From contig NZ_MDGK01000060.1 in the NCBI RefSeq assembly GCF_001870465.1, positions 1 through 64,000 on the forward strand: DNA of 64,000 nucleotides. The letters are read 5' to 3'. The DNA comes from Pseudomonas extremorientalis. GTDB taxonomy: Bacteria > Pseudomonadota > Gammaproteobacteria > Pseudomonadales > Pseudomonadaceae. The notes under the pieces were generated by a model that saw only the letters and a list, made by a program, of their open reading frames with translations, ran no database searches and was not told where the DNA came from. Shown piece after piece: positions 53,453 through 61,909 of this stretch (within the stretch, counting starts at the first letter, position 1; the number at the start of each line of letters is the position of its first letter). Made by a program: the position numbers and the translations under genes.

Positions 53453-54964
53453 TTAGCTCTTGGTGCTGCTGAGCAGGGTCTGCTTGCACAGATGGCCAAA
53501 GCTGACGAACTCAGTGTTATCACCACCGACGCCGATACCTGGGTATTCCAGCACTTCCATGCGCCATACCCCGTAGTTGAAGTCGGTACGCCAAGTGTTT
53601 TTGTAGCCCTGGGCGTAGTCGACAAAGGTGGTCTGGAAGTCACCGAAGCAGGTGCCCACGTTGATCGTGCCACTCGCCTGACCGGCACTGTTGGTAGCCG
53701 CCGAATACCCTTTGTAGACGATAGCACCGGTGTCGGGGTTGATGTGCTGGTCGAGGTAGACGATCGGGTGCAGCCCCACCAGCGGTGCGCCGGTGCTGTC
53801 CGACAGCCCCATGGTCCAGGTCAGGTCGCGATAGGCCTGGGTGGTCATGTAGCCATACCCCACGTCGGACGCGGAGTAAGGGATGCGCAACACGTTGCCT
53901 TCGCCTTTTACATCAGGGCTGTTGACCCGAGGGTTGGAACCGAAGGACAGGTTGTATTTGCCCGTTGCGCTCCAAGGCTCATTCGGGTGTTGGTTCGGAC
54001 GAACACGCACCTTGACTACCCCACCGACACCCGGGTTCGGGATCGACGTCGACACGACATTCGCACCCACGGTGACCCACTGGCTGCCATCGAAACGCTC
54101 AAGGATCCACTTGTTACGGGTGCTGCCACTGGCCGCGTCGGCCGTCAGGGCTATGCCTACGCTCTGGCCACGGACCGCCGTGAAATCAAAGTAGTCGACA
54201 TCGTCTAGGCTGTCAGCGTTGCCTTTGATGTAGTTCAGGGTATCCGGCAGTTGAAACGCCGTGTCGGGCGTGTCATTAGGTTCATAGGCATCGATGTTGG
54301 CATCCACCGCCACACCGAACTGGAAGCTGGAGCCCTGCACCGCTGCGTTGGCTTCCATGAACCAGTAGTAGTCACCGGCAGGCACCACCCCGCTCAGGCT
54401 TTCATCGCCCGTGCCTGGATTATTGGAGGTGCCCAGCGGGAGCGGATTGCCTTGACCATCGTCCTGGAACAGGGTCAACGACATGTCGGTGCCTGCGGTC
54501 TGACCCACCAGCAACGCGTTGATGCGCGCCTTCTGTGGCAGGTTGAAGTGGTAGCACAGCAGGTCACCGGTCTGTACGCCATTGATGGTGTACAACTGGT
54601 TCACATCCAGCGTGGTTTCACAGCCCTGGACCAGTGCCGCCTGCACGGCGGCCGCTGCCTGGGCATCGGCTTTCTTGACCTGGGTTACCGGCGCCGGAGC
54701 GGCATGATCTTCCACCACCGAATCGGCCTGGGCCTTGGCGGCGAACGCCGGTTTTTTCAGTTGAGCACCCGCTTTGAGTTGCTGCTTGAGCGTCGCTGGG
54801 GCCTTGGTGGCCGGCACTATACCGGCGGCTTTGAGGCTTTGCTTGATGTCAGTTTGAACGGCTTGTGCAGCCAGGTGAGGGTATTGCTCGGCCAGGGCGA
54901 AGGCCGAAACGAAGCAGGAGGCCGCCATGGCCGCGCCCAGCATAAAGGCTTTTTTCGATTTCAT
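53453..54964 (-). CDS. Secreted protein with two pre-peptidase C-terminal (PPC)-like domains
   Basis: 503 residues. Signal peptide about 1-25, then an Ala/Lys/Gln-rich low-complexity segment (about 30-112). A first PPC-like beta-sandwich (about 113-220; DLLCYHFNLP, GDYYWFMEAN) and a second one (about 228-345; DAYEPNDTPDTAFQLP, DDVDYFDFTA) follow, then a C-terminal region of unknown fold (about 350-503) with a Cys pair near its end. No protease catalytic domain is visible, although PPC domains usually accompany secreted proteases. Function unknown; possibly a surface or exported binding protein. Confidence 0.72.
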   Translation of the reverse strand: MKSKKAFMLGAAMAASCFVSAFALAEQYPHLAAQAVQTDIKQSLKAAGIVPATKAPATLKQQLKAGAQLKKPAFAAKAQADSVVEDHAAPAPVTQVKKADAQAAAAVQAALVQGCETTLDVNQLYTINGVQTGDLLCYHFNLPQKARINALLVGQTAGTDMSLTLFQDDGQGNPLPLGTSNNPGTGDESLSGVVPAGDYYWFMEANAAVQGSSFQFGVAVDANIDAYEPNDTPDTAFQLPDTLNYIKGNADSLDDVDYFDFTAVRGQSVGIALTADAASGSTRNKWILERFDGSQWVTVGANVVSTSIPNPGVGGVVKVRVRPNQHPNEPWSATGKYNLSFGSNPRVNSPDVKGEGNVLRIPYSASDVGYGYMTTQAYRDLTWTMGLSDSTGAPLVGLHPIVYLDQHINPDTGAIVYKGYSAATNSAGQASGTINVGTCFGDFQTTFVDYAQGYKNTWRTDFNYGVWRMEVLEYPGIGVGGDNTEFVSFGHLCKQTLLSSTKS

Positions 54965-55078
54965 TTTTTATCCATCCATAGTTAAAAAGTGAAGCTCAGG
55001 TGACGTCCGGTCACCTGGGATGGAATGTAGGATATGACTGGATGGATGTACAGTATTTTTTTGAAGAAATTTCAATTT
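54965..55078. other. AT-rich intergenic region
   Basis: 114 bp, clearly lower in GC than most of the window, holding the PPC-gene promoter (minus strand). I see no operator or terminator that I can defend. Confidence 0.4.
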
Positions 55079-55459
55079 CTATGGAGTGGGGATGTCGCAC
55101 CACCAGCGCCAGAAGCTCCAGATAGCTGTACCGAAGGCCCAGATATAGCCAACTTTATAAGGCCACACCATCCAACGCCTGAGCGCCAAAGGAACTGACG
55201 CTAATTCAGCCTCCGTCACAATACCGGCCTCCACATGGCGCTTTGAGTCTGAGAAGAACTCGGAAATAAGCAACATGCGATATTGCCTGTCGATCCACTG
55301 GTTTCGCTTCCAAAATCGCTTATTGTCTAGGACCCTTTCGTTCTGACGGAAATAACTTTCCACCTCATCGAGCTTTGCATATTCCGCAAAAATCATCAGT
55401 CCCAAGACAACAAACGTCCCGACAAACAACACGATGGAGTAGATGAGAAAAAAATCCAT
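55079..55459 (-). CDS. Small membrane protein, candidate immunity protein
   Basis: 126 residues, no recognised family. Membrane segment at about 5-25 (IYSIVLFVGTFVVLGLMIF), a charged central part, and a second hydrophobic Trp-rich segment at about 98-120. Its ATG lies 2 bp after the stop codon of the 331-residue gene, so they form an operon. Codon use and base composition are noticeably AT-richer than the neighbours, suggesting acquisition. The size, membrane location and position immediately after a glycine-rich orphan protein fit an immunity protein, but this is inference. Confidence 0.6.
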   Translation of the reverse strand: MDFFLIYSIVLFVGTFVVLGLMIFAEYAKLDEVESYFRQNERVLDNKRFWKRNQWIDRQYRMLLISEFFSDSKRHVEAGIVTEAELASVPLALRRWMVWPYKVGYIWAFGTAIWSFWRWWCDIPTP

Positions 55460-55461
55460 GG

Positions 55462-56457
55462 TTAGGTTCCCTCAGGTAGGAATATCAAATCCCCATCGGC
55501 GTCCATGATCTTTCCTCCCAAAAGCGCCCCAGCACTACCGACCCTATCACCTGCCACATACCCTCCCGCTGAGCCTCCGATAATTCCGCAGGCGAGTTCA
55601 CCTGTTCCCTTCATGCGAATGCCTAGGAACATTGTGCATGCCCTACGAGCGGCTCCTGCACCGATTCTTCCGAAAAAGGCAGCTCCTGAGACTCCACCTG
55701 CCAACCTCCCCGCCTCCACATACTTCGCCCTTCTACACTGCGCCTCCCGCCCCGCCACACATGCCTCCCTGATCTCCAACCCCGCCACCCCCACGTCCAG
55801 CGCCAGCCCCACATAAGTCCCTTTACCCAACCACTTCGACATCTGCGCAATCTCCCGCATCCGCTTCGCATACCCCGCAATCTCACCTTTATGCAGATAG
55901 CTCTTGGTCGACAGGCCCAACACCTTTTTCAACGACTCATTACCCTGCAACCCCGTCCCCAACCGCGCCGCGCCTTGCAGTTGCACCTCCAACCGCCGGA
56001 ACAACGCCTGGCGCCGCTGGATAAACGCCGTCCTGTCCAACGCACCGTCCTTCAAGCGCTGATGCAACCGCTCGATCTCCTCCAGCGTCTGCGCCACGTC
56101 ATCCAGATGTCGCGCCCAGGCCGACGTCGCACTGCCGATGCCTACCGAGCCCTTCGCCATGAAACTCTGCAGCAAGTCATAGTTGTCGATCACCTCCGTA
56201 CCGACCGCTGCACGCCTCTGCAAGTGACGACTTACCTCCTCGGCATGCCGCATCAACCAGGCCTCCTCGACCGAGCAATTCACGCTGTGGCTGTCGGGAA
56301 TAATCACCAGTTGTCCCGGCGCCACCAAACCGGGGCGCAGGTGCCTATTCAGCACGTCAAAATGAGCGGAACGCTGGCGGCCCGGGGCGCCGCCCATCAG
56401 TCGGTTTTTCAAGCTCTGATAGTCTGTCGCGCGGTCGTTGATAAAGCTTTGCGCCAT
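55462..56457 (-). CDS. Orphan protein with LysM-like N-terminus and glycine-rich C-terminus, candidate effector
   Basis: 331 residues, not a family I can name. No Sec signal. Residues about 33-55 (FDVLNRHLRPGLVAPGQLVI) look like a LysM-type or similar peptidoglycan/carrier element. The middle (about 65-190) is helical with heptad-like charged repeats. The C-terminus (about 250-320) is a run of GxxxG/AxxxG glycine-zipper segments (GGVSGAAFFGRIGAGAA, GIIGGSAGGYVAGD) with two Cys, capable of membrane insertion. This layout, plus the tiny membrane protein following 2 bp later, resembles pore-forming contact-dependent or type VI effectors with immunity partners. No secretion gene is adjacent. GC falls toward the 3' end. 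Confidence 0.6.
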   Translation of the reverse strand: MAQSFINDRATDYQSLKNRLMGGAPGRQRSAHFDVLNRHLRPGLVAPGQLVIIPDSHSVNCSVEEAWLMRHAEEVSRHLQRRAAVGTEVIDNYDLLQSFMAKGSVGIGSATSAWARHLDDVAQTLEEIERLHQRLKDGALDRTAFIQRRQALFRRLEVQLQGAARLGTGLQGNESLKKVLGLSTKSYLHKGEIAGYAKRMREIAQMSKWLGKGTYVGLALDVGVAGLEIREACVAGREAQCRRAKYVEAGRLAGGVSGAAFFGRIGAGAARRACTMFLGIRMKGTGELACGIIGGSAGGYVAGDRVGSAGALLGGKIMDADGDLIFLPEGT

Positions 56458-56594
56458 GCCTCACATCCGGTGAGCAATGAAGATGGCGTCGAAATATAAG
56501 CAAGCGCCTAGGCCCCGGACACACGTCCAGGGGGGGCGATTTACATTTGGGAAGCTGCCTACGCAGCAAAGAAATACAGCCTACGGAAACAACC
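56458..56594. other. Intergenic region upstream of the candidate effector
   Basis: 137 bp, moderately AT-rich, holding the promoter of the effector-like gene (minus strand) and the end of the AttH-like gene. Nothing else recognised. Confidence 0.35.
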
Positions 56595-57656
56595 CTAATA
56601 CCCGGTCATTTCCAGGTAACCCACCCCACCCTCGAACTGCACCGGGCCTTCCCAGTACGGAATACTCAGGTTCATCCAGGCATTCGGGTTGACTGCTTGC
56701 GTAGTGATATCCAGCTGCTTGCCGGGGATTTTCAGCGACCAGCGGGTGGGGATCTTGCGCCCTTCTATGGCCGTCGTTTCCAGCGGCGTCAGTTGGATAT
56801 CCGCGTTGTGCAGGGTTTGTGTATGGCCCTCGCGATCAATCCAGGTGCCGGTCAGGTAGGACGCGCCATCGGTTTGCCGTACTCGGAACAACATCAATTG
56901 CTCGCCCCGGTCCAGGTGCAGGGAAAACCAGTCCCAGCCGGTCTGGCTGGCGGTCAGCGGTTGGCTGCTCCATTCGCGGTCGAGCCAGGCCGGGCCGCTG
57001 ACTTGATACACCCGGCCATCAAGGCTGACGCTGCCGCTGGCGTTGAAAAACGGTTGGCTGTAGTAGTACGAGGCCTGGCCCTGGTCGGATTTGCGGCTGT
57101 AACCGCTGTCGCCCTGCAGCACCAATGGACGGCTGGATGTCAGGTGCAGGTCGTAGGCGAATTGCGCACCGCTGGCCTTGAGTTGCATGTCCGACAAGGC
57201 GCCCAGTGCACCCGGGCGGGTGGCGAAATTCCAATCATCGATCCAGGCGTTGAACGGCACTGCCTGGGCCCCGGCCTGGCCGACGCCACCGCGTGCGTAA
57301 CGCTCGGCGGCGTAATGGTGGGTGGCGGACGTGACGGCCGCGTGGCCGAGCCACACGGTGGCGTCATGCCAGCCTGCTTGCACCGGACCGGCCTTGAGTG
57401 CATTGCGAAACAACGTCCATTGCACGCCAAATACATTACCCTGCGCGTCCTTGAGATTGGCCGTGACGTACCACCATTCGATACGGAAGTCCGCATGGGG
57501 GCCATGATCCTCGGGGAAGCTGAACACCTTGCCCGGTACCACCTGGGCAAAGTCCGCCGCGTCGCTGCCCAGGCCGGCAAAGCTTTCCTGTGGCGCAGGC
57601 ACTTTGTCGCAAGCAGCCAGTAACAGGCACGCCACCAACAGGGGCTTAATCTTCAT
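56595..57656 (-). CDS. AttH/CrtC-type lipocalin-like lipoprotein
   Basis: 353 residues. Lipoprotein signal with lipobox LLAAC and Asp at +2, which argues for inner-membrane retention. The rest matches the AttH/carotenoid-1,2-hydratase-like fold of two lipocalin domains (DFRIEWWYVTANL, VQWTLFRNAL, WLDREWSSQ, WDWFSLHLD). AttH-type proteins go with an ABC transporter (AttEFG) and the same pairing is present here. The ATG at 57656 is preferred to an in-frame TTG at 57662. It overlaps the end of the permease gene. Confidence 0.85.
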   Translation of the reverse strand: MKIKPLLVACLLLAACDKVPAPQESFAGLGSDAADFAQVVPGKVFSFPEDHGPHADFRIEWWYVTANLKDAQGNVFGVQWTLFRNALKAGPVQAGWHDATVWLGHAAVTSATHHYAAERYARGGVGQAGAQAVPFNAWIDDWNFATRPGALGALSDMQLKASGAQFAYDLHLTSSRPLVLQGDSGYSRKSDQGQASYYYSQPFFNASGSVSLDGRVYQVSGPAWLDREWSSQPLTASQTGWDWFSLHLDRGEQLMLFRVRQTDGASYLTGTWIDREGHTQTLHNADIQLTPLETTAIEGRKIPTRWSLKIPGKQLDITTQAVNPNAWMNLSIPYWEGPVQFEGGVGYLEMTGY

Positions 57657-60108
57657 GGGCAAACGTCCTCAACAAATCCGCAGGACGGCTGCGGTACAAC
57701 TGCCACAACGGCCAGGCCGACGCCAGAAGGGTCGCCAGCATCGCCAGCCCGAGCAATTGCGCCAGCTGCCACGGGAACACCTGCAATGGCAGGCGCCAAC
57801 CAAACGCCTGCACGTTGATCACCGCATCCAGGCACCACGCCAACAGCAGGCCGAGCGGTACGGCCAGCACCAATGTGAGCACCGCCAGCAGCCAGGTCTG
57901 GCCGAGGTTGAGCAGCATCAATTGCCGACGCGTGACGCCCAATGCCCACAGCGGTGCGAGCTGGCCCAGGCGGCTCTGGCTCTGGGTCAACAGGCTGATG
58001 AACAACGCCACGCCGGCCACGCCCAAGGTCAGGCTGTTCAGGGCAGCGGTGGCGGCGAAGGTGCGCTCGAACACCTGGCTCGACCAGCCCTTGAGTTGTT
58101 CTTGATCGACAATACGGCTGTCGTCCAGGACAAAGGCGCGCTGCACCTCACGTACCAGCGGCGCCACGTCCGACGGTGACACCCGCAGGTTGAAACGCGC
58201 CGGTGACAGCGTCGGCCAGTGCGCCAGCAGATGTTGTGAGTTGACCAGCACATGCCCCTTGGGATTGCCGTAATCGGCGTAAATCCCCACCACCTTCGGC
58301 GACCACACACCCTGGGGCGTGGGGATGTTCACGGCATTGCCCAGTTTCACCCCGAGCCGGCGCGCCAGTTGCTCGCTGAGCATCAAGGTGTTGCCCTTCT
58401 GCAACTGGTCCCAGGGTTCGCTCGTGGCCTCCAGCAGCGGCCAATGCTGACGGTAGGTGGGATCGTCGACCACGCCAAACAGGTCCGCCGGCCAGCCCTG
58501 CACTTGCACGGCGACCTGCCAGGTGGGCAGCACGGCCTGCACTAACGGCTGTTGCGCCAGCCAGGTGCCGAGTTGTTCGGCCTGGGCAGGGCTTTGTGGG
58601 TTGAGATACAACTCGGCAGTCAGGCGCTGCTCCAGCCAGTTGTTGAAGGTATGACGAAAACCCGAGGTCATGGAGCCCGCGCCGATGTTCGCAGCCAGGG
58701 CCAAGAGCAGCGCCATCAGGGCCAGGCTCAAGGCCGGCAACTGCTGGCGGCAGTCGGCGAGAAACCACTGGCCGAGCACCGAACGGCTACGCCCCAACAC
58801 GGCCTTGAGCAGGCCGTTGAGCAGCACCGGCAACCCCAGGGCGGCGCCAAGCAGCAATGCCGCCATCAGTACAAAGCCGGCAGCCAGGCTGTTACCCAGC
58901 CACAGCGCCAGCACGGCGATCAGCAACGCAGCCGCGGCCACCCACGCTTGACGACGCAACCAGCGCCCGTGAGCTTCATGCCAGGCCTGGGCGTTGGCCA
59001 GCGCCAGCAAGGGCAGGCGCGCCGCCCGCCACAGGCTGCCGGCACCGGCGAGCACCGCACCGAGCAGGCTCAAGCCCAGCCCCGCGCCCCACCACCACGG
59101 GCTGAGGCTCAACTGTCCCGGTACTTCAGCGCCATACAAGCCACGCAGGCTGGCGGCCACATCGGGCAATAGCAGACTGGCCAACAGGTAGCCGCTGGCG
59201 ACGCCCAGCACACCACCGAGCAGCGAGAGCACGCCCAATTCCACGCTCAAGCTCACAATCAGCAGGCGCACGCTGACCCCACAAGCGCGCAACGTGCGCA
59301 GCAGCCCGCGCCGTTGCTCCAGGGCCAGGCCGATGGCGGCATGCACGATGAACAGCCCCACCACGAAGGACAGGAAGCCCAGCGCGTCGAGGTTCAGGTG
59401 AAAGCTCTCGGTGAGGCGAGCGAGGTTATTGTCCTCGCCTTGCTTGAGTTGCAACCCGGCGGGCGGCGTGGGTTGGCTGGCGGCGAATGGCTTGTCCACC
59501 AGCAGCCGCGACAGGCGCTCAGACATATCCAGCACAGGCTGGGCAAAACCGATGTCGGTGAGCAACAGGCCGGGCGCCATGTCTGGTTGGGCTTGCAATG
59601 GCGGCAGTGTGCGGCCGCCCACAGTGGTCGGTTGCTGGCCTTCGCGCAGCCCCAAGACCTGCAAGGTCTGCGGCGCGATCCAGGTACGCCCCGGCGGATC
59701 AAAAAACGCGAGCATCTGCGCCTGGCTCAAGCGCTGCCCCGCCACGGCGCCGCTGCCGGGCAACGACAACGGATCGATGCCCATCAACTGCAGGCGTACA
59801 TCCTCCTGCCCCTTGAGCTGCACCCGCCCCTGGACCACCGGAGACACCGGCCAGCCAGCGCGGCGCAATTGAGCGAAGACCGCCTGGGGGAAACTCGCCC
59901 CGTCCGGCGCACCGAGGCTGGCCTGGGGTTCGCCGCCGATCAATTGGCTGGCGCGGGCATAGCTGTCTCGCGCCTGGCTGTTGAGGGCTTGCACGCCAAT
60001 CAACAGCGCGGTGGCCAGCCAGAGGCCGGTGAGCACGCTGAAAAACTGCACGGGATGCCGTCGCCAGTGGCTGAGCAATGCGCGCAAGGTCCACTGAAAT
60101 ACCGCCAT
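57646..60108 (-). CDS. FtsX-type ABC transporter permease (AttFG-like)
   Basis: 820 residues, about ten membrane helices in two FtsX-like halves with large periplasmic domains. One helix lies at about 17-38, helices cluster at about 255-420 and at about 430-475, and three lie in the C-terminal 150 residues. Such large single-chain permeases belong to the LolCDE/MacB-related mechanotransmission class. It pairs with the ATPase starting 1 bp upstream and the AttH-like lipoprotein downstream. Confidence 0.88.
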   Translation of the reverse strand: MAVFQWTLRALLSHWRRHPVQFFSVLTGLWLATALLIGVQALNSQARDSYARASQLIGGEPQASLGAPDGASFPQAVFAQLRRAGWPVSPVVQGRVQLKGQEDVRLQLMGIDPLSLPGSGAVAGQRLSQAQMLAFFDPPGRTWIAPQTLQVLGLREGQQPTTVGGRTLPPLQAQPDMAPGLLLTDIGFAQPVLDMSERLSRLLVDKPFAASQPTPPAGLQLKQGEDNNLARLTESFHLNLDALGFLSFVVGLFIVHAAIGLALEQRRGLLRTLRACGVSVRLLIVSLSVELGVLSLLGGVLGVASGYLLASLLLPDVAASLRGLYGAEVPGQLSLSPWWWGAGLGLSLLGAVLAGAGSLWRAARLPLLALANAQAWHEAHGRWLRRQAWVAAAALLIAVLALWLGNSLAAGFVLMAALLLGAALGLPVLLNGLLKAVLGRSRSVLGQWFLADCRQQLPALSLALMALLLALAANIGAGSMTSGFRHTFNNWLEQRLTAELYLNPQSPAQAEQLGTWLAQQPLVQAVLPTWQVAVQVQGWPADLFGVVDDPTYRQHWPLLEATSEPWDQLQKGNTLMLSEQLARRLGVKLGNAVNIPTPQGVWSPKVVGIYADYGNPKGHVLVNSQHLLAHWPTLSPARFNLRVSPSDVAPLVREVQRAFVLDDSRIVDQEQLKGWSSQVFERTFAATAALNSLTLGVAGVALFISLLTQSQSRLGQLAPLWALGVTRRQLMLLNLGQTWLLAVLTLVLAVPLGLLLAWCLDAVINVQAFGWRLPLQVFPWQLAQLLGLAMLATLLASAWPLWQLYRSRPADLLRTFAHED

Positions 60109-60109
60109 C

Positions 60110-60778
60110 TCAGGCGGCGCCTGCGGCTAGGACGCGCCCACGCTGCAACACCACCTGCCGGTCCAGTCGTGCAGCGATGCGCGGGCTGTGGGTGACCATC
60201 AACAGGCTGGTGGGGCTGTCGCGCAAGAGGTCCAGCAACAGTTGCAGCACTTCGTCGCTGGTCGCCTCGTCCAGGTTGCCGGTGGGCTCGTCGGCCAACA
60301 ACAGGCCCGGGCGTGACGCCAATGCGCGCCCCACCGCCACCCGTTGCTGCTGGCCGCCGGAGAGTTGTTCCGGGTAGCGCTTGAGCAAATCCCCCAGGCC
60401 CAGGCGCTCGACCAATTGCGCCTGCCACTGCGGGTCAAAGCGCCCCGCCAGCCGCGCCTGGAACGCCAGGTTATCCTCGACCGGCAAGCTGCCGATCAGG
60501 TTGAACTGCTGGAACACCAGACCGATTTCGGTACGTCGCCAATGGGCCAGCTGCGCTTCGCTCAGTTGGTCAAGGCGCTGCTCGCCCACCCGGATGCTGC
60601 CGCCATCCACACGGTCGAGCCCGGCCACCAGGTGCAGCAAGGTGCTCTTGCCGCTGCCCGACTCGCCCATCAGCGCCAGGCTGCTGCGCCGGCCCAGGTG
60701 CAGATCGACACCGGCCAACACTGCCAAAGGCCCCTGGGGGGTGGCATAGCTTTTGGTCACACCTTGCACCTGCAACAT
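60110..60778 (-). CDS. ABC transporter ATP-binding protein (LolD/AttE-like)
   Basis: 222 residues. Walker A GESGSGKST, signature LSGGQQQRVAVGRAL, Walker B LLLADEPTGNLD, H-loop VTHSPRIA. It belongs to the MacB/LolD class that serves FtsX-type permeases. The ATG at 60778 aligns with the family start; a longer in-frame ATG at 60805 is possible, and neither has a clear Shine-Dalgarno. Confidence 0.9.
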   Translation of the reverse strand: MLQVQGVTKSYATPQGPLAVLAGVDLHLGRRSSLALMGESGSGKSTLLHLVAGLDRVDGGSIRVGEQRLDQLSEAQLAHWRRTEIGLVFQQFNLIGSLPVEDNLAFQARLAGRFDPQWQAQLVERLGLGDLLKRYPEQLSGGQQQRVAVGRALASRPGLLLADEPTGNLDEATSDEVLQLLLDLLRDSPTSLLMVTHSPRIAARLDRQVVLQRGRVLAAGAA

Positions 60779-61047
60779 GACAACACTCGTTTGATGGGCG
60801 GCCATCGAGAATAACGGCTACCGCCCAAGGCCACGCAAATTTTTCACATGGATTTCACCGGCTGCCCACCCGCGCCTCTTTAAATTACCCACCAAGCATC
60901 ACTTGTCGGCAACTTGTTAGTTGCCCTTTTTCACAACTTTTTACATGCAAGGTGTTCAGCGAAAAGACAGCCGTCGTGTGACAGCCTCTGGTCCCACTAA
61001 GGACATTCGCTAAAACGTTGCGCCTAACTAATACAACACTGCCAACA
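60779..61047. other. Divergent intergenic region with sequence repeated upstream of arnT
   Basis: Holds promoters for the ABC operon (minus) and the phosphatase gene (plus). It contains TGTTCAGCGAAAAGACAGCC (60953-60972), TTAGTTGCCC (60917-60926) and TAAGGACAT (60998-61006), all of which recur in near-identical form before arnT (61746-61806). Confidence 0.55.
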
Positions 61048-61731
61048 ATGCCCATGGTGAATGAAGTGGTTGACCTTACCCTGACCAAACCGCGCTCGCC
61101 CCGGGACTTTTTCAAGCGTTTGCAACGACTCTGGCTGGGACTTGCGGTGGTTGGCCTGTTGCTGGTTTGCAGCCTGTTCTGGCCGGCGTCGCCACGGGAC
61201 CTGGGCATCGGCGACCGCCTGCTGACCTCGCAAGTGATGCCGCTGTGGCGCGACGGCGACCTGATCGTACTGGTGCGCCATGAAGAGCGCTGCGACCGCT
61301 CCACCAACCCATGCCTGGGCCCGGTGGAAGGCCTCACAGTGCACGGCAGCCAACAGGCCGAAAAACTCGGCAATGCCTTTAAATCCATGGGGATGGACAC
61401 CAGCGATGTGCTTGCCAGCCCGGCTATCCGCACGGCGCAGACCCTGCGTTTCATGTTCGATAAAAACGAGCTGACCTCGGGCCAACAGGCCATCTGCGGC
61501 ACGGCCATGGGCGAGGAATTGCTCAGTCAAAAGACCCCCGGACGCAACCTGGTGTTCGTCACCCACAGTGGTTGCATCGCCGACTTCGAAAAAACCCAGG
61601 GCTTCCCCCATGCCGCGTTCCCCGAATATGGCAGCGCGTTGTTCGTGCAGGCGTTGCCCAACGGCAAATTGAAGATCCTGGGCATCGTCAACAACCCGGA
61701 TTGGCCCGCCGCGCTAAAACAGACTCACTAA
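61048..61731 (+). CDS. Membrane-anchored histidine phosphatase, Ais/PmrG-like
   Basis: 227 residues. Membrane anchor at about 30-52 (LWLGLAVVGLLLVCSLF), then a histidine-phosphatase domain with LVRHEERCDRS (catalytic His in RHE rather than RHG), ASPAIRTAQT and VTHSGC (second His). The RHE variant and anchor resemble Ais/PmrG, which dephosphorylates lipid-A core heptose in enterics. arnT follows, so an LPS-modification role is plausible. The start is uncertain: ATG 61048 is used, with TTG 61018 or ATG 61054 as alternatives. Confidence 0.75.
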   Translation: MPMVNEVVDLTLTKPRSPRDFFKRLQRLWLGLAVVGLLLVCSLFWPASPRDLGIGDRLLTSQVMPLWRDGDLIVLVRHEERCDRSTNPCLGPVEGLTVHGSQQAEKLGNAFKSMGMDTSDVLASPAIRTAQTLRFMFDKNELTSGQQAICGTAMGEELLSQKTPGRNLVFVTHSGCIADFEKTQGFPHAAFPEYGSALFVQALPNGKLKILGIVNNPDWPAALKQTH

Positions 61732-61745
61732 CTTACCCCTCGCCC

Positions 61746-61806
61746 TGTTCAGCAAAAAGACAGCCCTGTTCTGGCATGTTTAGTTGCGCCTTTTAAATAA
61801 GGACAT
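61746..61806 (+). promoter_or_regulatory. Repeated upstream element before arnT
   Basis: TGTTCAGCAAAAAGACAGCC (61746-61765), TTAGTTGCGCC (61779-61789) and TAAGGACAT (61798-61806) match the elements found upstream of the phosphatase gene, with a changed order. Probably a duplicated regulatory region that coordinates the two genes. Confidence 0.45.
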
Positions 61807-61807
61807 C

Positions 61808-61909
61808 ATGAATATTTTCTGCAATTGCGTGAACGCTGTGACTTTTCCAACTATTAATTCACAACTTGAAACCTACATCACTGAGCGTCAGGGAGCGACG
61901 TTTGCATGA
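61808..61909 (+). CDS. 33-residue leader ORF coupled to arnT
   Basis: The ORF runs ATG 61808 to TGA 61907-61909, encoding MNIFCNCVNAVTFPTINSQL and 13 further residues. AAGGA lies 4 bp before the ATG, and the TGA overlaps the arnT ATG as ATGA. No homology recognised. It could be a regulatory leader peptide, or the arnT ATG could be used directly from GGGAG 10 bp upstream. Coding status is unproven. Confidence 0.4.
   Translation: MNIFCNCVNAVTFPTINSQLETYITERQGATFA

Noticed and set aside
60836..60932. Two TTTTTCAC sequences upstream of the phosphatase as ColR sites
   Set aside because: The eight bases preceding each copy fit the published ColR consensus poorly, so the match is limited to the common T-rich part.
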